This document shows, piece by piece, positions 52,054 through 61,038 of a DNA stretch of 64,000 bases. The DNA is taken from NCBI RefSeq assembly GCF_033955345.1, contig NZ_CP138332.1, forward strand, positions 5,394,001-5,458,000, in the 5' to 3' direction. Source of the DNA: Sphingobacterium bambusae (GTDB lineage Bacteria > Bacteroidota > Bacteroidia > Sphingobacteriales > Sphingobacteriaceae). The notes beneath the pieces were generated by a model that was given only the letters and a program-made list of their open reading frames with translations, had not been told where the DNA came from and did no database searches. The position numbers were made by a program, and so were the translations under genes. The number at the start of each line of letters is the position of its first letter. The stretch's first letter is position 1.

Positions 52054-54156
52054 TTAAGTAGTTACCCGTAGGTCTTCTCGTCTGCTCGCACCTTCATAGT
52101 GGAAAACTGCCGCCTGTTTGATAAACAGCTCAGCAAACTGCCGCGAAGGTTCGATTTTATTGATCTGCAGCACGCGCTCGCCGAATGAAGTCGGGAACTC
52201 GAATATACCACTTTCCACGTAATGTTTATCAAATTCCTGAATCACCGCCGCTTGGCTGCTGGCATTGATCCCTTTGTCCAACAGCAATGCTTTTGCTGTC
52301 CACACAAAGGAGCTATAAGCATGATAAATGGCATCGGCATACTGCTCTTCCTCAAAAGCTTTATTGGCCAAGTCCACCTTCTCTTCGGCTTCCAACAATA
52401 GTGTGGCCACCAAATCAATGACTACACCGGCACATTCACCTACACCAATTGCCGTAGCAAAGCTTTCCTCATGTCCCCAGTCGATAAATTCATCATCAGA
52501 AAGTGTCGTCAGGTCCGATAAAGGCTTCAGCATACGGTAGAAATAATCCTTGGTCTGCCGATCATAGTATGCATGGAAATTCTCGTCCTGCTGGCGGTTT
52601 GCTTTGTAGTCGGTCAGCACCAGGTCGACCACGTTGAGCACGCGCTTAGTGGGCACTTTGATAACGCGCTCAGCCACACGGCCTACGCCATTGCCAACGG
52701 TTCCGCCGCCGAGCATCACCTGCGCTGCTGGCACCACTTTGCCCGCTGCTTTAACCGAGCTGCCGTGAAAACCAATATGGGCTAATCCATGCTGGCCGCA
52801 GGAATTCATACAGCCGGAGATCTTGATCTTTAAGTGTTGCTCGTAGATGAAATCCTGATGAAATTCATGGATGTATTTCTCTAGCACGCGCGCCATCTCT
52901 GTCGAGTTGGAAATGCCGAGGTTACAGGTATCTGTTCCGGGACAGGTCGTCACGTCGGAAGTACTGTTGTACCCCGGTTTTGCATAGCCTAGTTCCGTTA
53001 ATACATTAAAGATATGAGGCAAGGATTCTGGACGTACATATTTGAATAGCAGATTTTGATCTTGGGTAATACGGATGTCGTCGGCAATATGTCCTTGAAC
53101 ACCACTTACCAGCATGCGCGCTTTATCGGTAGGGATATCGCCAGTTAGTATCTTTACATAAACCCCGTAATATCCTTTTTGCTTTTGCTCGAAGGTATTG
53201 GTAGCCTTCCACAGCTCGAAAGCGAGCTGATCCACCGGTTCTACAGGTATTACCACCGCTGTTGGCGCTTCCGGTTGCGGAATGAGGCCGCGGTCTACAC
53301 GGTAGGTTTTTATCTTGTTTGCGGTACGCTCCTCGTCAATCAGGCGCAACACCTCCTCTAGGCCAAGCTTTTGCACCAAGTACTTGAAGCGTGCTTTGTT
53401 CCTGTTATTGCGTTCACCATAACGGTCAAATACCCGCAAGGTCGATTCTATGTAAGGCAGGACATCATCCTCAGGCAAAAAGTCAAATATGGGGCTAGCA
53501 AGAAAAGGCTGCGATCCGAGTCCGCCGGCCATCATAACTTTAAAGCCACGGATCTCTTCGCCATCAACCATCCTGACCTTTGGAATAAAACCAAAATCGT
53601 GTATGTACGAAAAGGCCGTGTCTTTGTCGCTTGACGAGAACGACATCTTAATTTTACGACCCATCTCCGCACAAAAGGGGTTGCGCAGGAAATACGCAAA
53701 GGTGCTTTGTGCGTATGGTGACACATCGAAAGGCTCGTCTGGATCAATACCCGAAGCGGGGGAAGCCGTGACATTACGTACCGTATTTCCACAGGCTTCG
53801 CGAAGCGTCATATCGTCCTCCGCCAACTTGGCCCATACTTCCGGCGTTTTATCGAGGCTCACATAGTGAATCTGAATATCTTGTCGCGTCGTCAAATGCA
53901 GGTTCTTGCTCGCATACTCGTCGGATATGTCGGCAATTTTCAGCATCTGCTTGAAAGTGATACGGCCAAAGGGCAATTTAATGCGCACCATTTGCACACC
54001 ACTTTGCCGCTGACCATATACACCACGGGCAAGCCGTAACGAACGGAATTTCTCTTCAGGGATCTCTCCGCCCTGAAAGGCTCTTATTTTTTTCTCCAGC
54101 TCTATTATCTCGTGTTCTACAACTGGGTTTTCTAATTCTGTGCGGAAACTCTGCAT
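52054..54156 (-). CDS. Siroheme sulfite (nitrite) reductase with C-terminal HEPN-like extension
   Basis: The 700-residue protein has two ferredoxin-like half domains and the siroheme/[4Fe-4S] site, with cysteines in TCPGTDTCNLG near 405-411 and SGCMNSCGQHG near 450. Its place with cys genes indicates assimilatory sulfite reductase, reducing sulfite to sulfide; the family also includes nitrite reductases. After about 590 the chain gains roughly 100 residues resembling a HEPN helical domain (KAFEEEQYADAIYHAYSSFV). It is the first gene of the six-gene minus-strand cys operon. Confidence 0.93.
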   Translation of the reverse strand: MQSFRTELENPVVEHEIIELEKKIRAFQGGEIPEEKFRSLRLARGVYGQRQSGVQMVRIKLPFGRITFKQMLKIADISDEYASKNLHLTTRQDIQIHYVSLDKTPEVWAKLAEDDMTLREACGNTVRNVTASPASGIDPDEPFDVSPYAQSTFAYFLRNPFCAEMGRKIKMSFSSSDKDTAFSYIHDFGFIPKVRMVDGEEIRGFKVMMAGGLGSQPFLASPIFDFLPEDDVLPYIESTLRVFDRYGERNNRNKARFKYLVQKLGLEEVLRLIDEERTANKIKTYRVDRGLIPQPEAPTAVVIPVEPVDQLAFELWKATNTFEQKQKGYYGVYVKILTGDIPTDKARMLVSGVQGHIADDIRITQDQNLLFKYVRPESLPHIFNVLTELGYAKPGYNSTSDVTTCPGTDTCNLGISNSTEMARVLEKYIHEFHQDFIYEQHLKIKISGCMNSCGQHGLAHIGFHGSSVKAAGKVVPAAQVMLGGGTVGNGVGRVAERVIKVPTKRVLNVVDLVLTDYKANRQQDENFHAYYDRQTKDYFYRMLKPLSDLTTLSDDEFIDWGHEESFATAIGVGECAGVVIDLVATLLLEAEEKVDLANKAFEEEQYADAIYHAYSSFVWTAKALLLDKGINASSQAAVIQEFDKHYVESGIFEFPTSFGERVLQINKIEPSRQFAELFIKQAAVFHYEGASRREDLRVTT

Positions 54157-54231
54157 ACTGTCTTCTCTTCTCTTTTAAGATTTTGTCAATCATCAGTAGA
54201 AATTACTGAGTTCTTTTCAATAACTTGAAGA

Positions 54232-54239
54232 CAAAGTTA
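54232..54239 (-). promoter_or_regulatory. -7 element of the cys operon
   Basis: On the minus strand TAACTTTG matches TAnnTTTG, 75 bp before the sulfite reductase start. The upstream TTTG is not clear, suggesting an activator is needed. Confidence 0.45.
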
Positions 54240-54283
54240 TAAAATAATTATCTACTTACCATAGAATATCTATCAATTTAGTA

Positions 54284-54291
54284 TATATTTG
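54284..54291 (+). promoter_or_regulatory. -7 element of the Pst-type transporter operon
   Basis: TATATTTG matches TAnnTTTG, 37 bp before the binding-protein start. It shares one 172-bp divergent region with the cys operon, so common regulation is plausible. Confidence 0.45.
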
Positions 54292-54328
54292 TAAAAATAA
54301 TCGATTGCTCAAACAAAAGAAGATATAA

Positions 54329-55294
54329 GTGCGCATACGTAAATATTTAACTTACAGTCTACTATTTTTGCTTGCCGCCGTATCCTGTGCACCGAAGGTG
54401 AAAGAAGGCTACGATGAAAAAACAGGTTTTATCGGAACTATTTCCGTTTCAGGCGCGTTTGCGCTGTATCCCATCGTCGTTTTATGGAGCGAGGATTTCA
54501 AGAAGATACATCCCAACGTGCGTTTTAATATTTCCGCCGGTGGAGCCGGAAAAGGGATTTCCGATGTGTTGTCCAATATGGTGGATATCGGCTTGGTGTC
54601 ACGCGATCTGCATGAGCAGGAGCTTGCCCGTGGCGCATTTCCGGTGCATGTTGCCAAGGATGCTGTGGTCGGCACCTTCAACAAGGCGCATCCCAACCAT
54701 GACCTGCTGCTACAGCGTGGGCTTACACAGCAGGAGCTGATCGGTATTTTCGTCGAAAAAAAGTACCGCTTATGGAGTGATATCGACGCGCGCTTCGTGA
54801 AAGAACCTATTGAGGTATACGTGCGGTCCGATGCTGCTGGGGCTGCCGAAACCTGGGCCAAATTTCTGGGTGAGCGCCAAGAGGGATTAAAAGGTGTCGG
54901 AATTTTTGGAGATCCCGGTTTGGCGCAGGCCATAAAAGATAAACCGCTGGCCATAGGATTTAACAATATCAACTATGTGTTTGATCTGAAGAGCAAAGCT
55001 ACGGCACAAGGTATCGCGGTGCTACCGATTGATATTGACGGGAACGGCAGTATCGCTGCGGACGAAAATTTCTATGACAACCTGGATTCATTGACGTCTG
55101 CCGTGGCCACGAATCGATATCCATCTCCGCCTGCGCGGGATTTGACATTTGTGATTCGTAGCGATAAAAAGACAAAGTTACTGAGCGAGTTCATTCGCTT
55201 CGTATTGGATAAACAGCAACAGGGCTACCTTTTGGAAAATGGATATGTCCCGTTAAATGAGGAGTTGAAGGAAAAGGAACTAAAAAAACTGTAA
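54329..55294 (+). CDS. PstS-like substrate-binding lipoprotein of ABC transporter
   Basis: The 321-residue protein (GTG start) has a lipoprotein signal (LLFLLAAVSCAP, Cys20). The PstS-type fold begins GTISVSGAFALYPIVVLW, then ISAGGAGKGISDVLSNMVDIGLVSRDL. Classical phosphate-binding proteins have a GSSTV-like loop at the first site and a GSG at the second; here these read SGAFA and GGAGKG, so the ligand may differ. It diverges from the cys operon, so sulfate is a plausible ligand. Annotation tools would call it phosphate; both are open. Confidence 0.85.
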   Translation: MRIRKYLTYSLLFLLAAVSCAPKVKEGYDEKTGFIGTISVSGAFALYPIVVLWSEDFKKIHPNVRFNISAGGAGKGISDVLSNMVDIGLVSRDLHEQELARGAFPVHVAKDAVVGTFNKAHPNHDLLLQRGLTQQELIGIFVEKKYRLWSDIDARFVKEPIEVYVRSDAAGAAETWAKFLGERQEGLKGVGIFGDPGLAQAIKDKPLAIGFNNINYVFDLKSKATAQGIAVLPIDIDGNGSIAADENFYDNLDSLTSAVATNRYPSPPARDLTFVIRSDKKTKLLSEFIRFVLDKQQQGYLLENGYVPLNEELKEKELKKL

Positions 55295-55298
55295 AAAC

Positions 55299-56189
55299 GT
55301 GAATTGGAGATTGATTAAGGATAAGTTAGCTGAGCGAAGTTTTGTCCTTTTGTTGCTTTCGTCTGTCGTCGTGATCTTATTGATCTTGATTGGGCTGGCC
55401 ATGAAATCGGTGCCGCTGCTTCGTGCGGAAAGCCTTTTAACCGTATTGACAGACAGTGTATGGTCGCCATTGAAAGGGAATTTCGGGTTTCTGCCCTTTA
55501 TTATGGGTACCATTTGGGTAACCTTGATCTCTTTGGTTATCGCTGTACCCTTGTGTGTGCTGGCCTCCGTTTACTTAGTAGAATATGCGAGCGAGGCCCT
55601 ACGTAAGATGGTTCTACCCTTGATGAATGTGTTGGCGGCCATTCCGCCCGTGCTTTATGGGGTGTGGGGCGTTTTGTTCGTCGTGCCCATATTGAGCGAC
55701 TACATTGCGCCGCTATTTGGCGTTAACACCACGGGATATACGGTTTTAGCGGGCGGTATTGTTTTAGCGGTGATGATCTTCCCCATCATGATCAGTATTA
55801 TGGTGGAGGTGTTGCAAACCATTCCGCAGGAATTGAAAGCTGCTTCGCTCTCTTTGGGAGCCACCAAGTGGGAAACCATTACCAAAGTTATTTTGGTCAA
55901 GGCAAAGCCGGGTATTCTGGCAGCGGTGGTTCTTGGTGTGTCTCGTGCCTTTGGCGAAACGGTGGCCGTACTGATGGTTTGTGGAAACATCCCGCAGCTA
56001 CCAAAATCGCTGTTCGATGCAGGATATCCACTACCAGCATTGATTGCCAATAACTTTGGCGAGATGATGTCCATTCCTTTATACGACTCGGCACTGATGT
56101 TTGCGGCGTTGCTTCTGTTCGTACTTATTTTCGGATTTAACTTGTTATCGCGCTTGATATTAAACAGATTGGAGGAAAAAGCACAATGA
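55299..56189 (+). CDS. pstC: PstC-like ABC permease
   Basis: The 296-residue inner-membrane permease (GTG start, 4 bp after the binding protein) has six helices and the EAA-type loop QELKAASLSLGATKWETI near 190, which contacts the ATPase. It pairs with the PstA-like permease to form the channel. Symbol given by family; see the binding-protein entry for doubts about the substrate. The stop overlaps the next start by 4 bp. Confidence 0.9.
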   Translation: MNWRLIKDKLAERSFVLLLLSSVVVILLILIGLAMKSVPLLRAESLLTVLTDSVWSPLKGNFGFLPFIMGTIWVTLISLVIAVPLCVLASVYLVEYASEALRKMVLPLMNVLAAIPPVLYGVWGVLFVVPILSDYIAPLFGVNTTGYTVLAGGIVLAVMIFPIMISIMVEVLQTIPQELKAASLSLGATKWETITKVILVKAKPGILAAVVLGVSRAFGETVAVLMVCGNIPQLPKSLFDAGYPLPALIANNFGEMMSIPLYDSALMFAALLLFVLIFGFNLLSRLILNRLEEKAQ

Positions 56190-57040
56190 GTAATGTGAAA
56201 AGTAGGCTGCGGAAGGAGAAAATCGCTAAAATCGCGATGCAGCTATCGGGCATGGCCATCACCGGTTCTTTGTTTTTTATCGTGGGCACCATTCTCTACA
56301 AGGGGCTACCCTATCTTTCTTGGGAAATGGTGTCGCAAAGTCCACAAGGTGGCTTCTACATTGGCAAGGATGGTGGTATCTTCAACGCTATATTAGGCTC
56401 CTTGTACCTTGCCACAGTTTCTACCGCCTTAGCAACCCTCATTGGTATCCCTATTTCGATCTACCTCAATATGTATGTGAAGAGCGGTTCTTTCCTTGAG
56501 CGGGCCTGCAAACTCCTGTTTGATGTGCTCTTCGGCATTCCATCGATTGTCTACGGAGCGATTGCATTCAGCATCATGGTTTGGATCGGGATACGGGCTT
56601 CCCTGCTGGGCGGTATCATTACCATCACCTTGCTGACCATTCCCATCGTCGTGCGCACGATCGATGAGCTATTGAAAACTATTCCTATTGATTTAAAACA
56701 TGTGACTTTTTCCTTGGGTAGCACCCGTTGGGAAACCGCGAAGATGTTTTTGCGCTATATCCGTCCGGGCATTTTCACCGCTATATTGCTCGCATTTGGT
56801 CGGGCGATCGGTGATGTCGCTGGGGTGCTACTGACCACCGGATTCAGTGATAACCTACCCAAGTATATCGACGAGCCCTCGGCAACGCTGCCTTTGGCCA
56901 TTTTCTTTCAGCTAAGCAGCCCCATTCCTGAAGTACAGGGACGCGCCTATGCATCGGCTTTAGTTTTAACATGTATCATTTTAATCATCGTTATATGCAC
57001 GCATCTACTAGCATCCAAACAGCAGAAACACAAGATTTAG
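56186..57040 (+). CDS. pstA: PstA-like ABC permease
   Basis: The 284-residue permease has six hydrophobic helices and the EAA loop DLKHVTFSLGSTRWETAKM near 171. GIPSIVYGAIAFSIMVW near 118 matches the PstA/PstC helix. The start overlaps pstC by 4 bp and its 3' end overlaps the ATPase gene by 46 bp, so all four genes are one operon. No phoU follows, unlike classical pst operons. Confidence 0.9.
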   Translation: MSNVKSRLRKEKIAKIAMQLSGMAITGSLFFIVGTILYKGLPYLSWEMVSQSPQGGFYIGKDGGIFNAILGSLYLATVSTALATLIGIPISIYLNMYVKSGSFLERACKLLFDVLFGIPSIVYGAIAFSIMVWIGIRASLLGGIITITLLTIPIVVRTIDELLKTIPIDLKHVTFSLGSTRWETAKMFLRYIRPGIFTAILLAFGRAIGDVAGVLLTTGFSDNLPKYIDEPSATLPLAIFFQLSSPIPEVQGRAYASALVLTCIILIIVICTHLLASKQQKHKI

Positions 57041-57804
57041 TCGCTTTGGCCACGCCACATATACAGATTAAAGATCTGAATGTTACCATTGAAGGAAAGC
57101 GAATACTAAAAAATATCAATCTTTCGATTCCGAATAATTCGGTCACATCGATTATCGGACCCTCCGGTTGCGGGAAGACTACCTTATTGAAAACATTGAA
57201 TCGCTTGGTAGATGATACCAAGGGTGTCGAGATCACTGGATCCGTCTTGGTGAATGGCGAGGATATCTATGCAAAGGGTGCCGAGGTAACCCATATTCGC
57301 AAAAAAATGGGTCTGCTATCACAAAAGCCTTTTCCATTGCCGATGTCGATCTTCGACAATGTGGCCTATGGACCACGTATCCACGGCGAGCGCGACAAGA
57401 AATTGTTGAAACAGATTGTGGAAACGCAGCTGCGCAATGTGGGGCTGTGGGAAGAGGTGAAAGATCGCCTCGATGCTTCCGCCACTCGCCTATCCATCGG
57501 TCAGCAGCAACGCCTATGCTTGGCGCGCGGCTTGGCCGTGCAGCCCGAAATAATCTTGGGCGACGAGTCGACGTCGGCGCTCGATCCGATATCTACGCAA
57601 ACCATCGAAAATTTACTGATCGAGCTCAAGAAAGATTACACCATTGTGCTCGTCACGCATATTCTACGACAAGCGCGTCGTGTGTCGGACTACATCATCT
57701 TTGTATACAATGGCGAGGTCGTGGAGTTTGGCAAAACAGAAGATGTTTTGCTCCATCCACAAAATGAAATCACCCAGCAATATGTAAAGGGTTTTATTAG
57801 TTAA
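56995..57804 (+). CDS. pstB: PstB-like ABC transporter ATP-binding protein
   Basis: The ATPase (269 residues from ATG 56995; an ATG at 56971 is possible) has Walker A GPSGCGKTTLLK, the PstB-typical Q-loop LSQKPFPLPMSIFDNVAYGPR, and signature LSIGQQQRLCLARGLA. Walker B is LGDESTSALDP, with Ser where PstB has Pro in DEPTSALDP. It powers the PstC/PstA channel. It is last in the operon and convergent with the sulfurtransferase gene. Confidence 0.9.
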   Translation: MHASTSIQTAETQDLVALATPHIQIKDLNVTIEGKRILKNINLSIPNNSVTSIIGPSGCGKTTLLKTLNRLVDDTKGVEITGSVLVNGEDIYAKGAEVTHIRKKMGLLSQKPFPLPMSIFDNVAYGPRIHGERDKKLLKQIVETQLRNVGLWEEVKDRLDASATRLSIGQQQRLCLARGLAVQPEIILGDESTSALDPISTQTIENLLIELKKDYTIVLVTHILRQARRVSDYIIFVYNGEVVEFGKTEDVLLHPQNEITQQYVKGFIS

Positions 57805-57825
57805 TCTATATAAATAGCTGTTTAA

Positions 57826-58662
57826 TCAGTGTTTAGGCTCAATGGGTAAATCGTTTCTTGACCATTCGCTCCACGAACCTACATACAAGTTCGGGATGTC
57901 GTATCCGGCATGCGCTAGCGCTAAGATGCTGTGGCAAGCGGTGACGCCCGAACCACAGTGTATCGCGATATCCTTGGCATCCCTCCTTCCAAGAATTGGC
58001 TCATACAACAGATGAAGCATTTCCGGATCTTTGAAGGACCCATCGCTATTTAGGTTGCCCATAAAGGGAACATTGATGGCCGTAGGGATATGACCGGCAA
58101 TAAGGTCAATCGGTTCGGTTAGGCCTTCGTAGCGTGCCGCTTCACGCACATCGATAATCAGCTTGCTCTCTTGGCTTGTCCATGCATCTATCTCCTCTAA
58201 TGCTTTCATCGGTAATTGCCACTGTTCAAACCTATATGTAGTTGGTTCTGGCGCAAGTTCTTCGCCCTCACTTAGCGGAAAACCAGCTTCCCTAGCGGCT
58301 CGAAAGCTACCATCCAACACCTGTACCTTGTTAACGCCTGCCGCCCGCGCCATCCACCAAAAACGTGCCGCCGCATTAGCGGCATTTAGCCTATCATATA
58401 CCACGATATGGCTCTCCGCGTCTATCCCTAATGTTGAAAGTGTTTCCGAAAATGCGACGACGGAAGGTAAGGGATGCCTGCCCCCGAGCCGCGGATCGTT
58501 CACAGCGGATAAATCCCGATCGAGATCCACAAACAGTGCGTTCAGTAAATGGCTAGACTCGTATGTCTTTCTTGCTTCCGCACCGGAAGTGGCATCAATA
58601 ATCACGAAGTTTTCCTGTCCATATAGCGCTTGAAGTTCTGCAGCTTTAATAATCGGTTTCAT
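57826..58662 (-). CDS. Two-domain sulfurtransferase, 3-mercaptopyruvate type
   Basis: The 278-residue protein has two rhodanese domains. The N-terminal one is inactive, and the C-terminal one carries the active-site loop HCGSGVTAC near 236-244, the CG(S/A)GVT signature that distinguishes 3-mercaptopyruvate sulfurtransferases from CRKGxT thiosulfate enzymes. It moves sulfane sulfur to acceptors such as thioredoxin or cyanide. It lies 21 bp after the MHS transporter gene, presumably cotranscribed, and close to sulfate assimilation genes. Confidence 0.9.
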   Translation of the reverse strand: MKPIIKAAELQALYGQENFVIIDATSGAEARKTYESSHLLNALFVDLDRDLSAVNDPRLGGRHPLPSVVAFSETLSTLGIDAESHIVVYDRLNAANAAARFWWMARAAGVNKVQVLDGSFRAAREAGFPLSEGEELAPEPTTYRFEQWQLPMKALEEIDAWTSQESKLIIDVREAARYEGLTEPIDLIAGHIPTAINVPFMGNLNSDGSFKDPEMLHLLYEPILGRRDAKDIAIHCGSGVTACHSILALAHAGYDIPNLYVGSWSEWSRNDLPIEPKH

Positions 58663-58683
58663 AAGCGATGTTCTTGGTATACA

Positions 58684-59994
58684 TTAATGAAAAGATGATG
58701 TTTTTTTGGTGTCCTTCATAAAGGAATACACCAACAGGGAGATAAATATACAACCTGTAACGTAATAGAAGAAATACTGCTCCTGCCCTATATGCTTAAA
58801 CCATAAGGCTACATATTCGCACGTACCTCCAAATATAGCCACGATAAGGGAGTAGGGTAATCCAACGCCCAGCGCACGTATATTGGTGGGAAAAAGCTCT
58901 GCCTTCACGACCGCATTAATAGCAGTGTAGCCGCTCACAATGATCAATGCCAGCATAATAATCAAAAAGGCGGTCCATGCATCTGTCGCGCTGTCAAGCT
59001 GACCAAGTTTTTGGAGCATAGGCACGGTGAACAATGTCCCTAGTATGCCAAACCCAATAAGCAAAGGTTTCCTGCCGATCCTGTCGGACAGCAACCCGAA
59101 TAGCGGCTGCAAGAGTGCGAAAAGGAGCAACGAAGTAAAGGTGATTACCGTTGAATCCTCTTTTGAAAAGCCTACACTGTTTATCAGGTACTTCTGCATA
59201 TAGGTGGAATAGGTGTAAAAGGCGACGGTTCCGCCCAAGGTAAGTCCGAAAACCGTGATCAAAGCTTTAGGGTGCTTGAGGAGTTCTGCCAGCGAGCCAC
59301 TACGTTTTTTTGCCGGTTTACTGGATTGATCAGCGCTACGCTTAAAGGCCTCAGTTTCCGCCATATGGCTACGTAGATACAGCGCTACCAAAGATAGCCC
59401 CGCTCCAATAAAAAAAGGAATACGCCATCCCCATTCGTGCATTTGTGCTTCATTCAGTAGCATTTTTTGCATAATAAGCTGAATACCTAGTGCAATCAGT
59501 TGACCTCCGATAAGCGTAACATATTGAAAGCTGGAATAAAACCCTCTTCTATTCGAAGTCGCCATCTCACTGAGGTAGGTTGCGGAGGTGCCGTACTCGC
59601 CGCCAACACTCAGGCCTTGCAACAAGCGAGCGATCAACAACAAGGCTGGGGCAATTAAACCAATGGACGCATACGAAGGTGTAAGCGCAATCAGCAGCGA
59701 TCCGAAGGACATGAGTAGCACGGAAATGGTCATCGAGAATTTCCGGCCAGCTCTATCTGCCAAGCTGCCAAACAACCAACCGCCAATAGGCCGCATCAAA
59801 AAACCAACAGCAAATATTCCGGCAGTGTTTAAGAGCTGTGCCGTTGGGCTGCTTTCTGGAAAGAAGATAGGTGCAAAATAAATCGAAAATGCAGAGTAGG
59901 CATACCAGTCGTACCATTCTACTAGATTGCCAATAGAGCCGCTAACAATGGCTCGAAGCCTAGATGTCGTCGATTCGTCGTGTGAATGTTCCAT
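58684..59994 (-). CDS. MFS transporter, metabolite:H+ symporter (MHS) family
   Basis: The 436-residue 12-helix protein starts at 59994 (MEHSHDEST); the frame is open 29 codons further but those residues look untranslated. Family hallmarks are the N-terminal GNLVEWYDWYAYSAFSIYF, LADRAGRKFSM between helices 2 and 3, LLQGLSVGGEYGTSATYL, and LLSDRIGRKPLL in the second half. Relatives are KgtP, ProP and ShiA, which import dicarboxylates, proline/betaine or shikimate with protons; the substrate is open. Cotranscribed with the sulfurtransferase. Confidence 0.9.
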   Translation of the reverse strand: MEHSHDESTTSRLRAIVSGSIGNLVEWYDWYAYSAFSIYFAPIFFPESSPTAQLLNTAGIFAVGFLMRPIGGWLFGSLADRAGRKFSMTISVLLMSFGSLLIALTPSYASIGLIAPALLLIARLLQGLSVGGEYGTSATYLSEMATSNRRGFYSSFQYVTLIGGQLIALGIQLIMQKMLLNEAQMHEWGWRIPFFIGAGLSLVALYLRSHMAETEAFKRSADQSSKPAKKRSGSLAELLKHPKALITVFGLTLGGTVAFYTYSTYMQKYLINSVGFSKEDSTVITFTSLLLFALLQPLFGLLSDRIGRKPLLIGFGILGTLFTVPMLQKLGQLDSATDAWTAFLIIMLALIIVSGYTAINAVVKAELFPTNIRALGVGLPYSLIVAIFGGTCEYVALWFKHIGQEQYFFYYVTGCIFISLLVYSFMKDTKKTSSFH

Positions 59995-60081
59995 ATATTT
60001 AACGGCGTTAAATATACAGCAAAAATTGGTTTCCAACGATAAAAAGCAACTTGATCTGTTTGAAGGTGTTGCCCAATGCAT

Positions 60082-60109
60082 AAAAAAAGAGGACTATTGC
60101 TAGTCCTCT
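60082..60109 (-). terminator. Terminator after rpsU
   Basis: Arms GAGGACTA and TAGTCCTC with a 4-base loop, followed on the minus strand by a T-tract. Confidence 0.8.
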
Positions 60110-60132
60110 CCTTAATATCGTATAAACCGAAA

Positions 60133-60324
60133 TTAACCGTTGTCTTGGTTTAATGACTGTTTGTAGATTGCTTTCTTAACTTGGGTACGACGAGTAACTG
60201 ATCTTTTCTCGTATGCTTGACGTGAACGTAGCTCGCGTAATACACCAGTTTTTTCAAATTTCTTTTTGAAACGTTTCAACGCTCTGTCTAGAGATTCTCC
60301 TTCTTTTACATTTACGATAATCAT
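60133..60324 (-). CDS. rpsU: 30S ribosomal protein S21 (bS21)
   Basis: The 63-residue basic protein (MIIVNVKEGESLDRALKRFK) is bS21. In Flavobacteriia bS21 is known to help hide the anti-Shine-Dalgarno sequence of 16S rRNA, and the rpsU mRNA keeps a strong SD, giving autoregulation. Here the SD AAAGGAGGT lies at 60336-60344, 11 bases before the start, stronger than at any other gene I inspected. Promoter at 60372-60402. Confidence 0.95.
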   Translation of the reverse strand: MIIVNVKEGESLDRALKRFKKKFEKTGVLRELRSRQAYEKRSVTRRTQVKKAIYKQSLNQDNG

Positions 60325-60335
60325 GTGCTTAATAT

Positions 60336-60344
60336 ACCTCCTTT
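60336..60344 (-). promoter_or_regulatory. Strong Shine-Dalgarno of rpsU
   Basis: On the minus strand AAAGGAGGT (reverse of ACCTCCTTT) precedes the start by 11 bases. It is unusual in a phylum that mostly lacks SDs and fits bS21 autoregulation. Confidence 0.8.
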
Positions 60345-60371
60345 CGTGCCCTTTTAGTTTTTTTGTGACTG

Positions 60372-60402
60372 CAAAGGTAGCATAAAAATGGATCTTTACA
60401 AA
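60372..60402 (-). promoter_or_regulatory. Promoter of rpsU
   Basis: On the minus strand TTTG (60402-60399), exactly 19 bases, TACCTTTG (60379-60372): a consensus Bacteroidota promoter, leader about 40 bases. Confidence 0.75.
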
Positions 60403-60462
60403 GAATATTTAAAATCATCGGTAAAAAATGGATAAACATCTCACCAGGAGGAGCCTATCCAC

Positions 60463-61038
60463 TTACCACCATTCTGCATCGGGCAGCGCGTAGTGTGCGG
60501 TATCTACGGTTTCCTGCCAAGGTGCCTGTTGAAACTTCCAGCAATTTTCCACTTTGCCGAGCGACTTTGCCAAATCCAAGGTGCCCCAACGATAGCTCAC
60601 CGGATAGTGCTTTTTATCGTAGCTTATGGTGCCAAGCACCGTGGGGCTCGAGAATCCCGATACGCCGTTGGTATACTGCACCGCCTCACGCAGGGTGAAC
60701 TCCGTACCCGCTGGTATTTTCAAAATAAGTTTTACATCAGACTGATCCAGCGCCATACGGTCTTGAAAGTATGTCCATTGCTCGTGTTCGCGATCCATCA
60801 GCGTAAAGGGATGTTTCTTGCTCAGTACATAGCTGTCATCCTCCTGAAACAAATAGGTCTCACACTGCAGCACCCATGTTTTTCCGACGTAAGCGCGAAA
60901 CGGCTCGTAGCGACTGATATTGGTCGACTTTGTCTTTATACTGCTGTAGAGCATAAGCACAAAAAGCGCAATGCCAGCAATAAGGCAGAAAATAAGGATC
61001 TTGATTATTTTACTTATTCTAACTTGCTTCGGACTCAT
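60463..61038 (-). CDS. Membrane-anchored protein of unknown function
   Basis: The 191-residue protein has a basic N-terminus and one hydrophobic helix (about 12-31: ILIFCLIAGIALFVLMLY), then a soluble domain with many aromatic residues (WTYFQDR, VSYRWGTLDL). No motif is recognised. Its start overlaps the stop of the upstream gene by one base, so it is coupled with that gene. It ends the four-gene minus-strand unit. Confidence 0.65.
   Translation of the reverse strand: MSPKQVRISKIIKILIFCLIAGIALFVLMLYSSIKTKSTNISRYEPFRAYVGKTWVLQCETYLFQEDDSYVLSKKHPFTLMDREHEQWTYFQDRMALDQSDVKLILKIPAGTEFTLREAVQYTNGVSGFSSPTVLGTISYDKKHYPVSYRWGTLDLAKSLGKVENCWKFQQAPWQETVDTAHYALPDAEWW

Noticed and set aside
57447..57767. 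106-codon frame inside pstB
   Set aside because: Shadow of the ATPase gene in another frame.
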